Source: Psilocybe azurescens
Lineage: Eukaryota; Basidiomycota; Agaricomycetes; Agaricales; Agrocybaceae
NCBI GenBank assembly: GCA_023853785.1
Contig: JAJIRX010000649.1
Location: forward strand, 308,509 to 372,508
Length of the DNA: 64,000 bases
Direction: 5' to 3'
Below the pieces are notes generated by a model. That model made no database searches and was not told where the DNA came from. It was given only the letters and a program-made list of their open reading frames with translations. Below, piece after piece: positions 32,679-44,191 of this stretch; within the stretch, counting starts at the first letter, position 1; every line of letters starts with the position of its first letter. The position numbers were made by a program, and so were the translations under genes.

Positions 32679-35600
32679 TGTAGTTTGCGCAGGGTGATAT
32701 TGTCTGCGCCCTAGGCAAATGAGCCGAGCATGGCAATGAGTATACACCTGAGAATGAAAAGATATTTTGTGGTTGGCTGCTTTGATTGTGTTCCAGGCCC
32801 AGGTCCAGACTCCCTTGTTCAGGGCATCTCTGTATACACTTGAATACAGGAAGGACTTCTCAGCAATGAGCTTGCGGATTTGGTCTAAATGACCGGTAGC
32901 CTGTTTAATTTGTGCTTCAAGTTCTGCATTATTGTAGCTGTTGCTGCAATTACCATTGGATGGTAGACACAATAAATGTAGGTGAATGTCATCGTTTAGT
33001 TCTCCGGGCACGGGTTGGGTCGGGATGTCATCCCTGTCTTCCCATATATCCAGCGGCTGATCTGGTACAATAACACTCTGACCAGATATCTGAAGAACAC
33101 CTGCAAGACCCTGTAGATGAACGAGCTCTGTCATTTCTGCGACCAATTCTTCTCGTAATTTGTTCATTTTATCCCTATCGTCAATGCGATCTTTGTTAAT
33201 CAGGCACCGTGTCCTAATTCAAATGTCCAACCTAAAGCCCATTGAATTGATTAATAACTACATAGGAAATGAATCAATAATTGACTTACTGTTTTTCTTC
33301 CACTAGCATTGCAAATTCCAACCATGATTCAATGGCGGATCGGGTCCAGGATGGGGCGGAGTTGGTCCCAGAGGTGTTTGCCCTCCCAGTCCCAATGTCG
33401 GCCACATGTTTTGCAGCATATACATCCATGGCCTTGAGGTTATCCAGTCGCTGAGTTTCGGCATCCTCAATCTATTTCGTCCACATGTTGACGGTGTCCG
33501 ACCCAGCCGCCGGGCGCTTACTTTCAGAAAGCAGTTGTGAAACCTTTCTCTGTGTAGGTCAGCTTCTACAAAATGTTTGGAAAGATATTTCCAGATTCCC
33601 AGAGCCTTTTGTGGTTTGAATCACAGGCATGATCATCGAGGAGCTCTGTGCAGTGCGCAAGAGTTGCTGTCCGGGCCACCCAGGAGATTGGATTCAAGTT
33701 TGACCAGAGTGATTCCAATATTTCACCACAAAAAGTGGCCACACCCGGGATAAACGTCAGTGCAAAACAGAAAAAACATTCGTCTTTGTGGGCATGGATG
33801 TGAAACATCCCAATGGCTCAGTCAAGCTTTAGACCAGGGCGGAAGTAAGTGTCCAGTGCGTAGCAGCAGGTAAACGAAGTATTGACATATAATGTCATAT
33901 ATCACCATTGCTCCTTGGTCCAGGTGAACCAGGGTAGATGCCAAGGCCATTAAAAAGGAAAAATCAACATTTTTTTGCTGTTCACCCTTAAAAGGTCAGC
34001 CATGGAGTTCGGAGTGAAACATCCATGTCAGGCACATGCAAATGCGATGATGCCAGTTATGTCGCAGCGGACGAGGCTATCAGAGCATTCTCTATAGCCT
34101 TAAAAGTGTTCTCACAGGGTGCACCCTATGAAGCAGTTGAGCCGTGGCAGGATTGGGGCGGGTCGGCACTGGTGAGATGTTTAGTGTGGGGTGTCTTTGT
34201 AATTGCCCAATACACAACACCCAATCAAATATTTATATTGATCAGTTTGATCTGGGAGGGTAAGCTCGTAAGGCTTATTACAATAACTAGTTTAGCAGAG
34301 TACAGACTTTGATGATTGCTCTGGGGTGATCACTAGTAGCTAGAGAACACTTTTACAGGCTGGTACACACAAGGCACTTGAATAGTAAGGGCGATCTCTC
34401 TATATGAGGGCAATCACCAATATCAGGGGGGATCGCTTTTGGGGGCGAGTGTACATGGGACACTTAACAGTTCTCTTTATAAAACCCAAACTCAAACTTT
34501 ATCAAACACTATAAGTGATCACCCGTATTAACACGTAGCAGATCCTTAGTTCCTATAAGCAACTGGGCACACTAGTCCACAGTCCTTAGTTTACTATAGG
34601 CAACATCCTGAAACAGTTGGATTTCTCTGACAGTCATCCCTAGTTACTATGAGGATCACTAGCTTTTATAGGGTTCCCACCTGTACTTAATAATCCCCAG
34701 GGCAGTCTTACTATAGGCAACATCCTGAACAGTTGGAGTTCTCTGACAGTCGTCCCTAGTTACTATGAGCAATCGCTAGCCGTATAGGGTTCCAACCCGT
34801 ACTTAACAATCCCCAGGGCAGTCCACGGATGACTTATAAAAGCCTGCTTATCAAGTATAATAGACCTGACGTTGAATATCACAATGGCGATCGCCTCACG
34901 AAACCAGGTAGCACCTAATTGCTTAAGGTGAACTGCAGTGTTCGATCTCTTATCACACAAATCACTAGTCCTCAAAGTGTTAACACTAGAATTCTTATTC
35001 AGAGTAAATTCTGATATCAAATCTGGGGTGTAGATTACTTGGTTCCTATTCTAAGATACAGGGCTGTTTTTATAGACTAAATAGATACTTTGGCTTGTGA
35101 TAATTGAAAGAGACTAAGAGAAAAGGAAGGAAATGGACCGTGTGCTGCCTAGCCTTTGCTGCACCAATTATAATAGTGGAAAGTACTAGTTTGCCTGGGC
35201 TATGGTGCTTATTTGAAGATAACATTGTTGTCCATGCAGCAGTGCCTTCTTGGGTAGCTATCACCCGACTTATTTTATCAGATGGCTTGCAGCTAAGGCA
35301 TGTCGGGACTAGATTGCTTAGGGGTATATTTCCTAGGAAACCCTACCAAGGTTCCCAAGCACAATTGCTATTGGTTTAGGACCTCCTGGAACAGCAGGTG
35401 CCCTTGTCATGAGGAAAGTTACCTCTAGTATCGTGTGGCAATCACTGGCTGGGCGATCGTTCACTCACGTTGGCTGCATTGCAAATTACAAGTTTTTATA
35501 GTTGGATCTAGTAGACCGCCATATGCTGAGTTGTACACAAGATTTCAATTGCCAATACATTCAGTCCATGGGGCAATCACCCATGTGGCGCAGTGATGCC

Positions 35601-37704
35601 TGATCCCCAAGCAGTTGATTGCCTAATTTAGTGAACAGCCTTTGTGAGGCCTGGACACGGTGATTGCTTTTGCTAATTAATAAGGTTTTCATCACTTGGC
35701 GATCGCTTGGTAAGACACTGGTGGGTGTTACCCCTTGTAAGAGCCAAGGTCATTTCTTAAGAGTTTCTTCTTTGCATGGGACTAATAGTATGATCAATGG
35801 AGCGGGCGATCACTTCAGACACTCGGTTAGGGTTGCTTTGATAGCTGTGTAGGAAACTAAAGGTAGTCTTTGATTTGTAGCACTGATTAATAGGCCACAC
35901 TACACCTTAGTTAGTTTGTAAGGTCTATTACTCTTGTTGGCCCACTAGGAAGTAAAGCCTCAAAGCCTAATAGTCTGGCTGTGATTTCCTACCCTTCACT
36001 AGTATAATGTACTAGTTTATTACAGATAACAATTGCAAAAATAAGGGCCTCTGTATCTCACTATGAATTGTAAGCTCAGAATGGTTTACACCCTTTCACC
36101 GGGGCGGAAAACTCACCATCAATTGTTCTATAGCATGTCTTAGATATGAATCATACTCTGCAAGCAGCGCAATCAGGCCCCCTCCTTCTGACAGCCAAAT
36201 ATCCTGTGACGGCTTCTCCGTTTGAACATGATCTGCTTTGAAATTTCCATCAGCAACAAATATTCTTTTGTATACCCAGTGGTTTGGGTCGTCTTTCCAG
36301 TTGTCCGGCAGGTTAACCCCGACCTGTGGACATGCTGAGCAGTAATTTGCAAGTTCACCTTTCCGGACCTCGGTCGACACTTCTTCCATTGTGACCAGCA
36401 AATCCCGACCACTTGAGTTTTTTCATCCATCTCCACAGACGTGTCATGCGGCGAAATTCATTGTACAGATCGACAACACTGGAAGGAGCGATTGGATTCA
36501 TTATCTGGGCGCAATAGAGTGTAAAATTGATACGCAGATGCCTTGAGTTCAAGATTTGAAAGATGGAAGAAATCGAGCATTTGAGCTGAAAATAATGTGC
36601 AGATGTGATAGAAGCTGGTTGGTATCAGTCTGCTGGCCATGAGATCAAGAGGAAGAATGTCAGCCCCCTGACATGAACAAGACACCATGGCCAAATGGTG
36701 AAGCCCATTCATATGAACGACGCAGATGTATGTATGAGTTATTCAACCCATCAGCAGTGGGAATGGTGCCTGTAAAGGCTGTTGTGGAAGTGGCATCACC
36801 AACGTTCAGTGTTTGAGGGTAGTCGGGAATGAACCAGACATCAGCATTGGCATTGGTGACTTCTGTCTTGTTGTCAGGCTCCTTGTCTGGTACCGTTTCA
36901 TCTGGTACTACTTCCGAATTGTCTTTCAACGATTGCAGATAGTGATCGAACTCTTGGTCTTCCAAGTTATAGTCAGCTAGCTGTGGCCTATCATCCCATT
37001 CTTCCTGGAGATTACCAGCGGAATTGTCATCGTGCTGGTCCCATCCCGGACCCGGACCCGGACTTGTTCTCTCAAATCCTGTACCCTGTTGCTGGAGTTC
37101 TGCTTGTTCCCTCTTGTCTTTGTCTTGCTCTAACGACTCCAAATATTTTTTCTGGAATTCGAGTGCTGTGCACAGAGGATTACCCTGGTGATGTGGTATT
37201 AGAAGGTAACTTCCAACTTCCCAAAGCTTGGCTTTGCGAAAATGAGAACCAGTCCACCGTTGAATTTGGTGCATAGGATTATCTTGGTGTGTCTTGTGCA
37301 TGCAAGACCTGCATGGCATCACAGGCATACTGCAATCCTGACAACGCCATACTGCTTGTAGTTTTGAAGCACAATGAATGCAATTGGAGAGCTCAGGTTG
37401 GAGTGATTCCCTGCTGAGCAATGCCCCCAGTAGGTCATCCACTCTTTCAACAAACTGCAGTATATAATCCCATTGTGTCTGTTATAAGGTCAGAATATGA
37501 ATTAAGTGGATGTAATTAAAACACTCTGACCTTCCATGTCTTTGGTTCTGCAACAGAATCATCCACTTCCAGATCCATTTCATACAGTGAATTGTCTTCA
37601 ATATCTGGAGCCATATCTGTCAGTGCGGATGGCCCAGCAGTAGGTTCTGGCGGTTCACGCTCTAGTGCGACTGCATACTTTTTGTCTTCACTCGCCCATT
37701 CCAT
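32679..37704 (-). pseudogene. KDZ transposase gene (KDZ-1), split by a solo LTR
   Basis: The minus strand starts at ATG 37704 (MEWASEDKK), with an intron near 37510-37460, then VDDLLGALLSRE and a CxC2-type cysteine cluster (WRCQDCSMPVMPCRSCMHK at about 37330) characteristic of KDZ transposases. Downstream come YCSACPQVGVNLPDNW near 36320 and the FVADGNFKADH and WLSEGGG blocks near 36250-36190. A 1.9-kb LTR interrupts it at 36098/34173. It then resumes with GIIAFACA-stop-HGCF near 34040, GEILESLWSNLNP near 33700, a DDH block and a C-terminal helical region (AEKSFLYSSVYRDA, about 32860) until gypsy-A begins at 32678. A TGA replaces an expected arginine codon, and further shifts occur near 33900-34060. 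It is an inactive gene whose reconstructed order is complete. Confidence 0.85.
34173..36098 (-). mobile_element. Solo LTR, family B, inside KDZ-1
   Basis: 1926 bp, TGAGATG..CTTTCA on the plus strand. It aligns end to end with the gypsy-B LTR at 48055-49976. KDZ coding sequence abuts both sides, so it is a solo LTR. The flanking 5-mers (ACTGG before, CCGGG after) match only partly, so the target duplication has decayed or the excision was imprecise. It has lost many CpG sites relative to the 48-kb copy. Confidence 0.85.
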
Positions 37705-37999
37705 GTCACAGTTTTCCTTGTTTCATATGTAATAGCGGCGGCAGCCCCAACGTCCCCTTTGCGCAACACATTGCGGCACACCTCTTTCTTGTTTTTTTGT
37801 CTTTGAGAGGGCATTGAGAGAGAGAAATATGTTGTAAGATTGCATATGAAAATTTTCCAGATATAATCACATGATGGGTTATCTGGGTCTAGACCAGCTC
37901 GGGTACTTTATTTGAAATCATGTCTTGAAAATTTCCATCGGATTACAGCTTCCCTGACTTCCTCTGTAACATTCAGTCTACTGCACATCTGTTGCTAAT
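37705..37999. promoter_or_regulatory. Divergent intergenic region between KDZ-1 and its neighbour
   Basis: 295 bp separate the minus-strand KDZ start and the plus-strand ATG at 38000. It is the only candidate for a shared bidirectional promoter. It contains a pyrimidine-rich run and a gagagagag stretch but no clear TATA box. Confidence 0.4.
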
Positions 38000-40926
38000 A
38001 TGGACTCTGAAACTATTGAATATCCTCCTGCCCTACCAAACATATCCTCCAATGAGGCAGATCCCAAGGATGTGGACGACAATATCAGTCTGATCCCCAA
38101 TCCTGTCACCCCAGATTTTCTTATTTGTCCGGATCGGCGTCAAGTAGTGTATAACGCTGAAGAACGGAAAGTGCTTGATGCCCATAAAGAACGGTATCTT
38201 GCATCAAAATCGGTGGAGGAACGCAAAAGTGTGGCAAAGACATACATTCTGCCCGCTATATTTCAGTACTGGGACAGTATAGGTCATGATATTGGGGACT
38301 CATGAACACAAACAAGGGTATGTCAAGCTTTCATTTTATTCTGAAAGTCAGAGTTTAAATGTTCTAAAAATACATTGGGGCGCCTTTTTCGGACTGTCAA
38401 TGTTATATAGAAGCTAATTTCTTGGATACAAAACACATGGCGGGGAACTAAAGTTGCAGAAACTGTAATTGCAGGGGCAGCAATGAAAAGGACCAAAGTT
38501 TTATGGCAGACACGCAAGGACAATGTTTTTGCAGAGATTGCAAGTCTGATGGGACTTGATTCTGCATCCACTCAGATGCCAATTGGTTTGCCTTCTGTAT
38601 GAAGGCTTTGGGAAATATCTTGCAGCACATGTCTGCCTTGGAGCTGGAACAACTAGATAGACAAGGTGAAACAATTGTGTCCGCAGCAAATCAGGACGAC
38701 AACAGAAGACAACTGTTAGTGACATGCTTCTTTAAGCGTACCCACTGGATCAATGTGTAAAACAGGCTGGCCAAAAAAATGCCATTTCACGGTTCTCAAA
38801 AGGGGCAACAGGTCACTGGAACAAGATGGGGTATTATCCCTTTCATTTGTGGCATACACCGACTCATCAGGAAAACTTGTTGTTCAAGTGTGACCAAAAT
38901 TTCCCTTCTCCGGTGCCGGCCCGAGCCCAACATTCTTATCATAATTTCATAATCATGACCAGATGGCAGAACTTATGGAAGTGGATGCCCCACTGTTTGA
39001 AAGTGAATACAGGCCCCAAGTGCATCAAATGAAGCTGTACATCATGGAATATATAACTAAAATGAAGAGAATCTTGAACCCCAGGCCTCAACCATGGGCA
39101 CCAGGCGGCACTGGCAATGATGTCCGGGATCTCAACCTTCAATTCGACCATGATGGATTTCTGATCCTGCCTCCGGGATTGGACACAAAGTCAGGCAATC
39201 TCCCCATCAAAAAGGAACTCGAAGACATGATCAGGAAATACCTTGCAAAACATTACAGTGAGTACATTTTATATCTTTGCTGGGACTGCTCAACAGAAGA
39301 ACACAATAGAGCTGGCAACAGGTGGGAAAAGGAGGCATGTCCCATATAAACAGTTACAGGAAAATCAAGCACGGTTTATATCACCAGAATATCTACCCTG
39401 TGGGTTCGACATGAAGGACCCACAGGACTTGACCTGCCCAACCTGATATCATTAATAGACCATATTTTGGTGTGACAAGAAACACATCCTACAGGCCGCG
39501 TCTTTCGCTTTTCAAAGGTCAATGCCAAATGAAAGGTTATGAACCTATCAGAACACATTATCCCGACGAAGCCGGGAATGAGAACTCCGAGCCCAAAGAT
39601 GCTTCCGACCCAGCCCCAGGCCCGACACCCACCATGGGCAAACAGTTCAAAAAACATGGACAGACCAAGGCCAGGAAAGCTCAGAAAACCAATGGGCAAA
39701 ATGTATTCAGGCTGGGAGATGATCTCTTACAAATGAGTCCTGAGCACACTTCCAACCTGGAGGATGAGGAACATGTCTCCTGGGGGGCGTCAACAAAGGC
39801 AAAGGGAAAGTCATTGGACCTGACCCAGATGTTGAAGTTGGCGTTGTACAAGAGGCTATGGAGCCTTCGGATGACATAGTTGTACACCATCAGTTGCTGC
39901 AGTTTTATTCGAACAACAGCGACCACAATCGACATATCCACCTGAATCCATAGGAGTGGGGATGAATTCCAGGCTGTACCCAGATGCAACATATAATGCT
40001 GGTGCCTATTCTGATGCAACGATGGACAATTCTTATGCTGCTGGGCCATCCAACGTCGAAGCAACCCAAGAAATCTTGAATGCCGATACGGACGACAAAC
40101 TAGATGACATGGCCTATATCAGAAACTTCAGTGCTGGTCAAAAATGCTCTACAACAATGAGGTACATTATCAATTTCTGAATGCACATACAGAATCCTTC
40201 TTATCCAACGCCAATGGGGATTCCTTTTCACTCATCCCATCTGCCCCATGGTCTGGACTGGCACGGACTGATTGCTTGCCCCAGTTGAACACCAGGCCTG
40301 CCTCAACCTCTGCTTTTGCCGCCGTGCCTGATTTTTCACCCACAATTCACAATCAGTCCATCACAAATGACAATACAGTTCAATATATGTTGGCATCTGA
40401 TTCAGAAATTTTGCACTCACCATCAATCCATGTCACGTTGCATTCTGAACCCCCAAAAACCAAAAGAAAATCACATAATGTGACAGTTGTCCATAATATC
40501 TGGGACACTCAGGACACTCAATTCAATCTTGGGAGTGAAGAACAACACTCTGTAAGGGGTCCAACATTGTCCAGTGCACCGGAGTTGCCGGTGATTGACC
40601 CTTTCAACACCAATAATCTTTCATCAAGAATGAATTCCAGTGAAGGGGTTGACACTGGCACTGGGACTGGAACAGTCATTGTGTGGAATATCTCCACTGC
40701 TGAACTGGTCGTTGACCCTTTGAACTCAACGGGTGTGGACGGTGCTGGGACCGGGACCAGAACACCTATGGAGCCTGCCAACTCCATGACAATGCAGATT
40801 GTCAAAGATACTCATGGTGATGTCCCCAACCATGGCGCCAAAAGAGTGGTCCGAACATCAGACATTTTAGCGTTAATTGAGTCAGAATCCGATAGACTTC
40901 GGGTAAATGGCCCACGTAATATGTAA
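38000..40926 (+). pseudogene. Gene divergent from KDZ-1, probable transposon accessory gene
   Basis: The ATG at 38000 begins MDSETIEYPPALPN. A charged helical segment follows (ERKVLDAHKERYLA, then ERKSVAKTYILPAIFQYW), resembling in character the short domains seen in proteins linked to fungal KDZ elements, which is inference. Further open pieces lie at 38963-39349 (FDHDGFLILPPGLDTKSG), 39472-39879, 39956-40180 and 40144-40926, the last ending VVRTSDILALIESESDRLR. It carries DTGTGTGT and GAGTGTRTP repeats. The pieces are in different frames and not all can be joined by good introns; the join near 39258-39297 leads quickly to a stop. The product is probably a large low-complexity protein, now broken. 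No enzymatic domain was recognised. Confidence 0.4.
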
Positions 40927-42125
40927 GGTCAGGGAGTAATATCACATGTTCTTAAATGTCAGTTTCATCTTTACATTTCATCTTTGATTCTAACATTTCA
41001 CTGTTGTTAGATACAAGAAGTAGTGGTAATATTTACAGCAAGATGGGAAAGCTGTCTATGTAACACAAAAAAATAAAAATTGTTGTATGTATGTAGTGAG
41101 TGTTCAAAAAAAAAAGTCCCGTCCTCAGGAACGAGAATCAAACCGAAGTCCGACATAATCCATCTAGTCCTCATCCATCTCATCACTTGTGTCATAATCG
41201 ACCAAGTTTCCTCGACCATGGAGAGGACTGACAGGCATAGGCCTCCTTGTTATCACAACAATATTCAAAGTTGGCGGGGCAGGACCGGATTCGGGAATGG
41301 AAGCGCTGAGGAGAAGTTGGTCTGTCCTCTGAGCCTGACAAGGCCACCGGGAAGGATGGCATGTCCCCCGAGCTCGACGAGGCCATCAAGATGGATATGG
41401 GTGTGACAATGTTTGCCACAGGATGCTCCATGTCAACATCTTTGTTGGGGGCGATGCTGCATTCGATGAAGAACCTGGATGATACCGCCAAATAACATTG
41501 CTGGTGATGTTGTGATAAATACATCCATGAATTGGTCGATTCGGATCGGACTTATGATGAAGATAGGGGTCCAGACCCGGACCCGGACTGGCACCAGAAG
41601 GCTGACCTGCTGCTGGAGCAGGTGCAATGGCACCAGATAACGAGGAACGGGGTGGGACAGCGGGCGTGGGGGCAAGAGCGGGCACGGGCTCAGCACCAAG
41701 GCCAGAATCAAGCAGGGTTACGGACGGGAGCGAAGAGGCAACAGAGGGAGAAAAGGCCAGCAGGGGGAGAGGGGGCAGCATGCGGTGAGGGATCAACAGG
41801 GGGAGCGGTGTAGTAGTGGGTTCTGGCCATCTGGGCCGAGCTGCCCGAGGGCTGATTAGATTAGATACTGTAGATTGCATCAGCAGCTGTGCACGGTTTG
41901 TGTGCTAGCACGCTTTCGTAGTGAGAGAACAAGACACTTTGCCCGCGAACGCTATACTGCGTGGCCGCTCGACGAGCATTCCGAGCCTTGCCAGACACGA
42001 GCTGCTAGGGTAGGCCAGATTGGCCTACTCCATTTGGTGACAACAGAGTGATTCCTACCAAGCCTTACCTGTTTTCCCTGTTTTGAGCATTTCCTCAGCT
42101 TTAACCTGCCAGCAGACACGAGGTC
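40927..42125. other. Accessory-region remnant, no clear gene
   Basis: The minus strand at 41880-41386 has a proline/alanine-rich frame (AIAPAPAAGQPSGASPGPG, then HNITSNVIWRYHPG) that may be a piece of a KDZ-linked gene, but no start, splice sites or domain support it. 41100-41160 on the minus strand holds a weak B-box-like sequence followed by a T run. It is not assigned further. Confidence 0.3.
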
Positions 42126-42789
42126 TTTCCTTTCCCCACACAATCCATATGGACTCCACTGGACTCCACTGGACTCTCTGTCCAGCCAAACTGGCTGACA
42201 GATTGTCCAGTCCACTGGACTGGAACTGGACTGCAGTCCACTGGAGTCCACTGGACTCGCACTGGACTCCTGCCAAATTTTCAGTCCAGTCTCAGTCCAG
42301 TGGATTATGAGTCCAGTCAAGTCCACTGGAGTCCACTGGAGTCCACTGGACTGGGGCTTAAATATTCACTGAACAACAACAAATAATATATTTATTAGCA
42401 CAGTCCAGTGGAGTCCAGTGGAGTCCAGTTGAATCCACTGGAGTCCACTGGATGCAATAATTAACACAATATCCAAAGTATGATCATTAGTTATTAATAT
42501 TAATTGCAAAAAATAAAAGACTAAAATCAATGGAAATAAACTCTATGAAATGACAATTAAATGAAACAATAGTTAAATACACTAGGGAGCAATGCCTCCC
42601 TATGGATACAATTTTGTATTTTGTTCAGTCCGCGGGGTCAAATTTCACAAGAACATGTGACGCTCACACGTGCCCGGCATCGGCCGATCGGCACGACAAC
42701 CGTCAAATGGACGACCCCAACCTTTCTTCCGACTACCACCACCACCACCTCGTCGGTCGGAGCCAGGCGACAGCCAACCCGACGCGACA

Positions 42790-43665
42790 GAGGTTGACGA
42801 CCGAGGGCGAGGACGAGGACGCAGACGCCGGACACGGACGGCGGCTGCGACAGGGACAACGACGGACGCGGACGGCAGGGACAAGGACGAGGACGATGAC
42901 GCGGACGTGGACGTGACAGCGACGAGGACGCCGGATGTGGACGCCGGCAGGGACGAGGATGTGGACGCTGGCAGGGACGAGGACGCGACAGGGACGGCGA
43001 CAACGATGTGGACGTGGACGCTGACAGGGACGACGACGGACGGGGACGACAGGGAAGACGGCGCGGATGCAGACGGGGACGACAGGGACGACGAGCGGAC
43101 GCGGACGGCGGCTGCGATAGGGACGAGGACCGACGCGGACGGCAGGGACGGGGACGAAGACGCTGGACGGCGGGGACGGCGTGGATGGCAGGGACGACGG
43201 CGTGGACGGGGCGGCGACGCGGACGTGGACACGACAGGGACGACAGCGGACGTGGAGCGACAGGGACGACGACAGCCGGATGCGACAGGGACGGGGGACG
43301 ACAGGGACGACGGCAGCGGATGGGGATGGCGGCTGCGACAGGGACGAGGACCGACATGGACGGCAGGAACGACGACGCGGACGTGGACGTGACAGGGACG
43401 ACAACGCGGACGCGACAGCGACGAGGACGGACGGGGACGACAGCGACGAGGAGCGACAACGCCGGACGGGGACGGACGGGGACGACAGGGACGGGGGCGG
43501 CAGGGACGAGGACGAGGATGCGGGCGCGGACGGCGGCTGCGACAGGGACGAGGACCGACGCAGACGGCAGGGGCGAAGACGAGGACGCCGGACAGCGGCT
43601 GCAACAGCGACAAGGACGGGTACGGCGGCTGCGACAGCGATGGATACGGACGCGGTACCGATGAC
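42790..43665. repeat. GGAC-hexamer minisatellite tract inside element X copy 2
   Basis: About 870 bp of GGACGN-type hexamers (ggacga, ggacgc, gacagg). It is richer in GACGAC and poorer in GACAAG than copy 1, so the tract has evolved separately in the two copies while its flanks stayed alike. The long frames through it are artefacts. Confidence 0.85.
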
Positions 43666-43869
43666 CCGACGGACGACCCGACGGACGACACGTATGATGG
43701 TAAAGTACTGCTCCTGCTCCCCCTTTTTTATTTTTTATTTTATTATCTTTTTTCTTCCTTTTGTCTTGGCCCTCGCATGTAGATATGTAGTAATGTATTA
43801 AATAGTTATTAATATACTTTATTCCACTAATCTGAATTTATGTTAAGATTGAATTTATTTACTGTGTCA

Positions 43870-44018
43870 AGTCCAGTGGACTCCAGTGGACTCCAGTGGA
43901 CTCCAGTGGACTACAGTGGACTACAGTGGACTACAGTGGACTACAGTGGACTCCAGTGGACTACAGTGGACTCCAGTGGACTCCAGTGGACTCCAGTGGA
44001 CTACAGTGGACTACAGTT
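43870..44018. repeat. Perfect 11-bp tandem array, TCCAGTGGAC type
   Basis: Thirteen or so head-to-tail copies of agtggactcc/agtggactac, with unit period 11 bp and only C/A variation at one position. Copy 1 of element X has just two units at the equivalent place, so this array has expanded recently. Confidence 0.85.
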
Positions 44019-44191
44019 ATTTTAGTCCATATTCAATGTATAGTATAAGATCTACTAAAGTGCAGTGGAATCCACTGGAGTCCACTGGACTCTGTTTACC
44101 TTTTACACTCAGTATATAGGCAAGTCCAGTGGAGTCCACTGGAGTCCACTGGAGTCCATATGGACTGTGTGGGGGATGGTAAAGTACTGGT

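Larger units (their letters stand above)
42126..44191. mobile_element. Element X, copy 2 (both ends present)
   Basis: The left end CCCCACACAATCCATATGGA and the right end, reversed, CCCCACACAGTCCATATGGA are inverted repeats near the termini, followed inward by CTCCACTGG repeats. Outside them is a weaker outer repeat (gaggtcttt / agtacttta). The internal order is the same as in copy 1 at 15919-17697. The right end joins gypsy-B reverse transcriptase, but pol does not resume beyond the left end, so the junction involves a deletion or rearrangement. There is no coding capacity. Confidence 0.78.
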
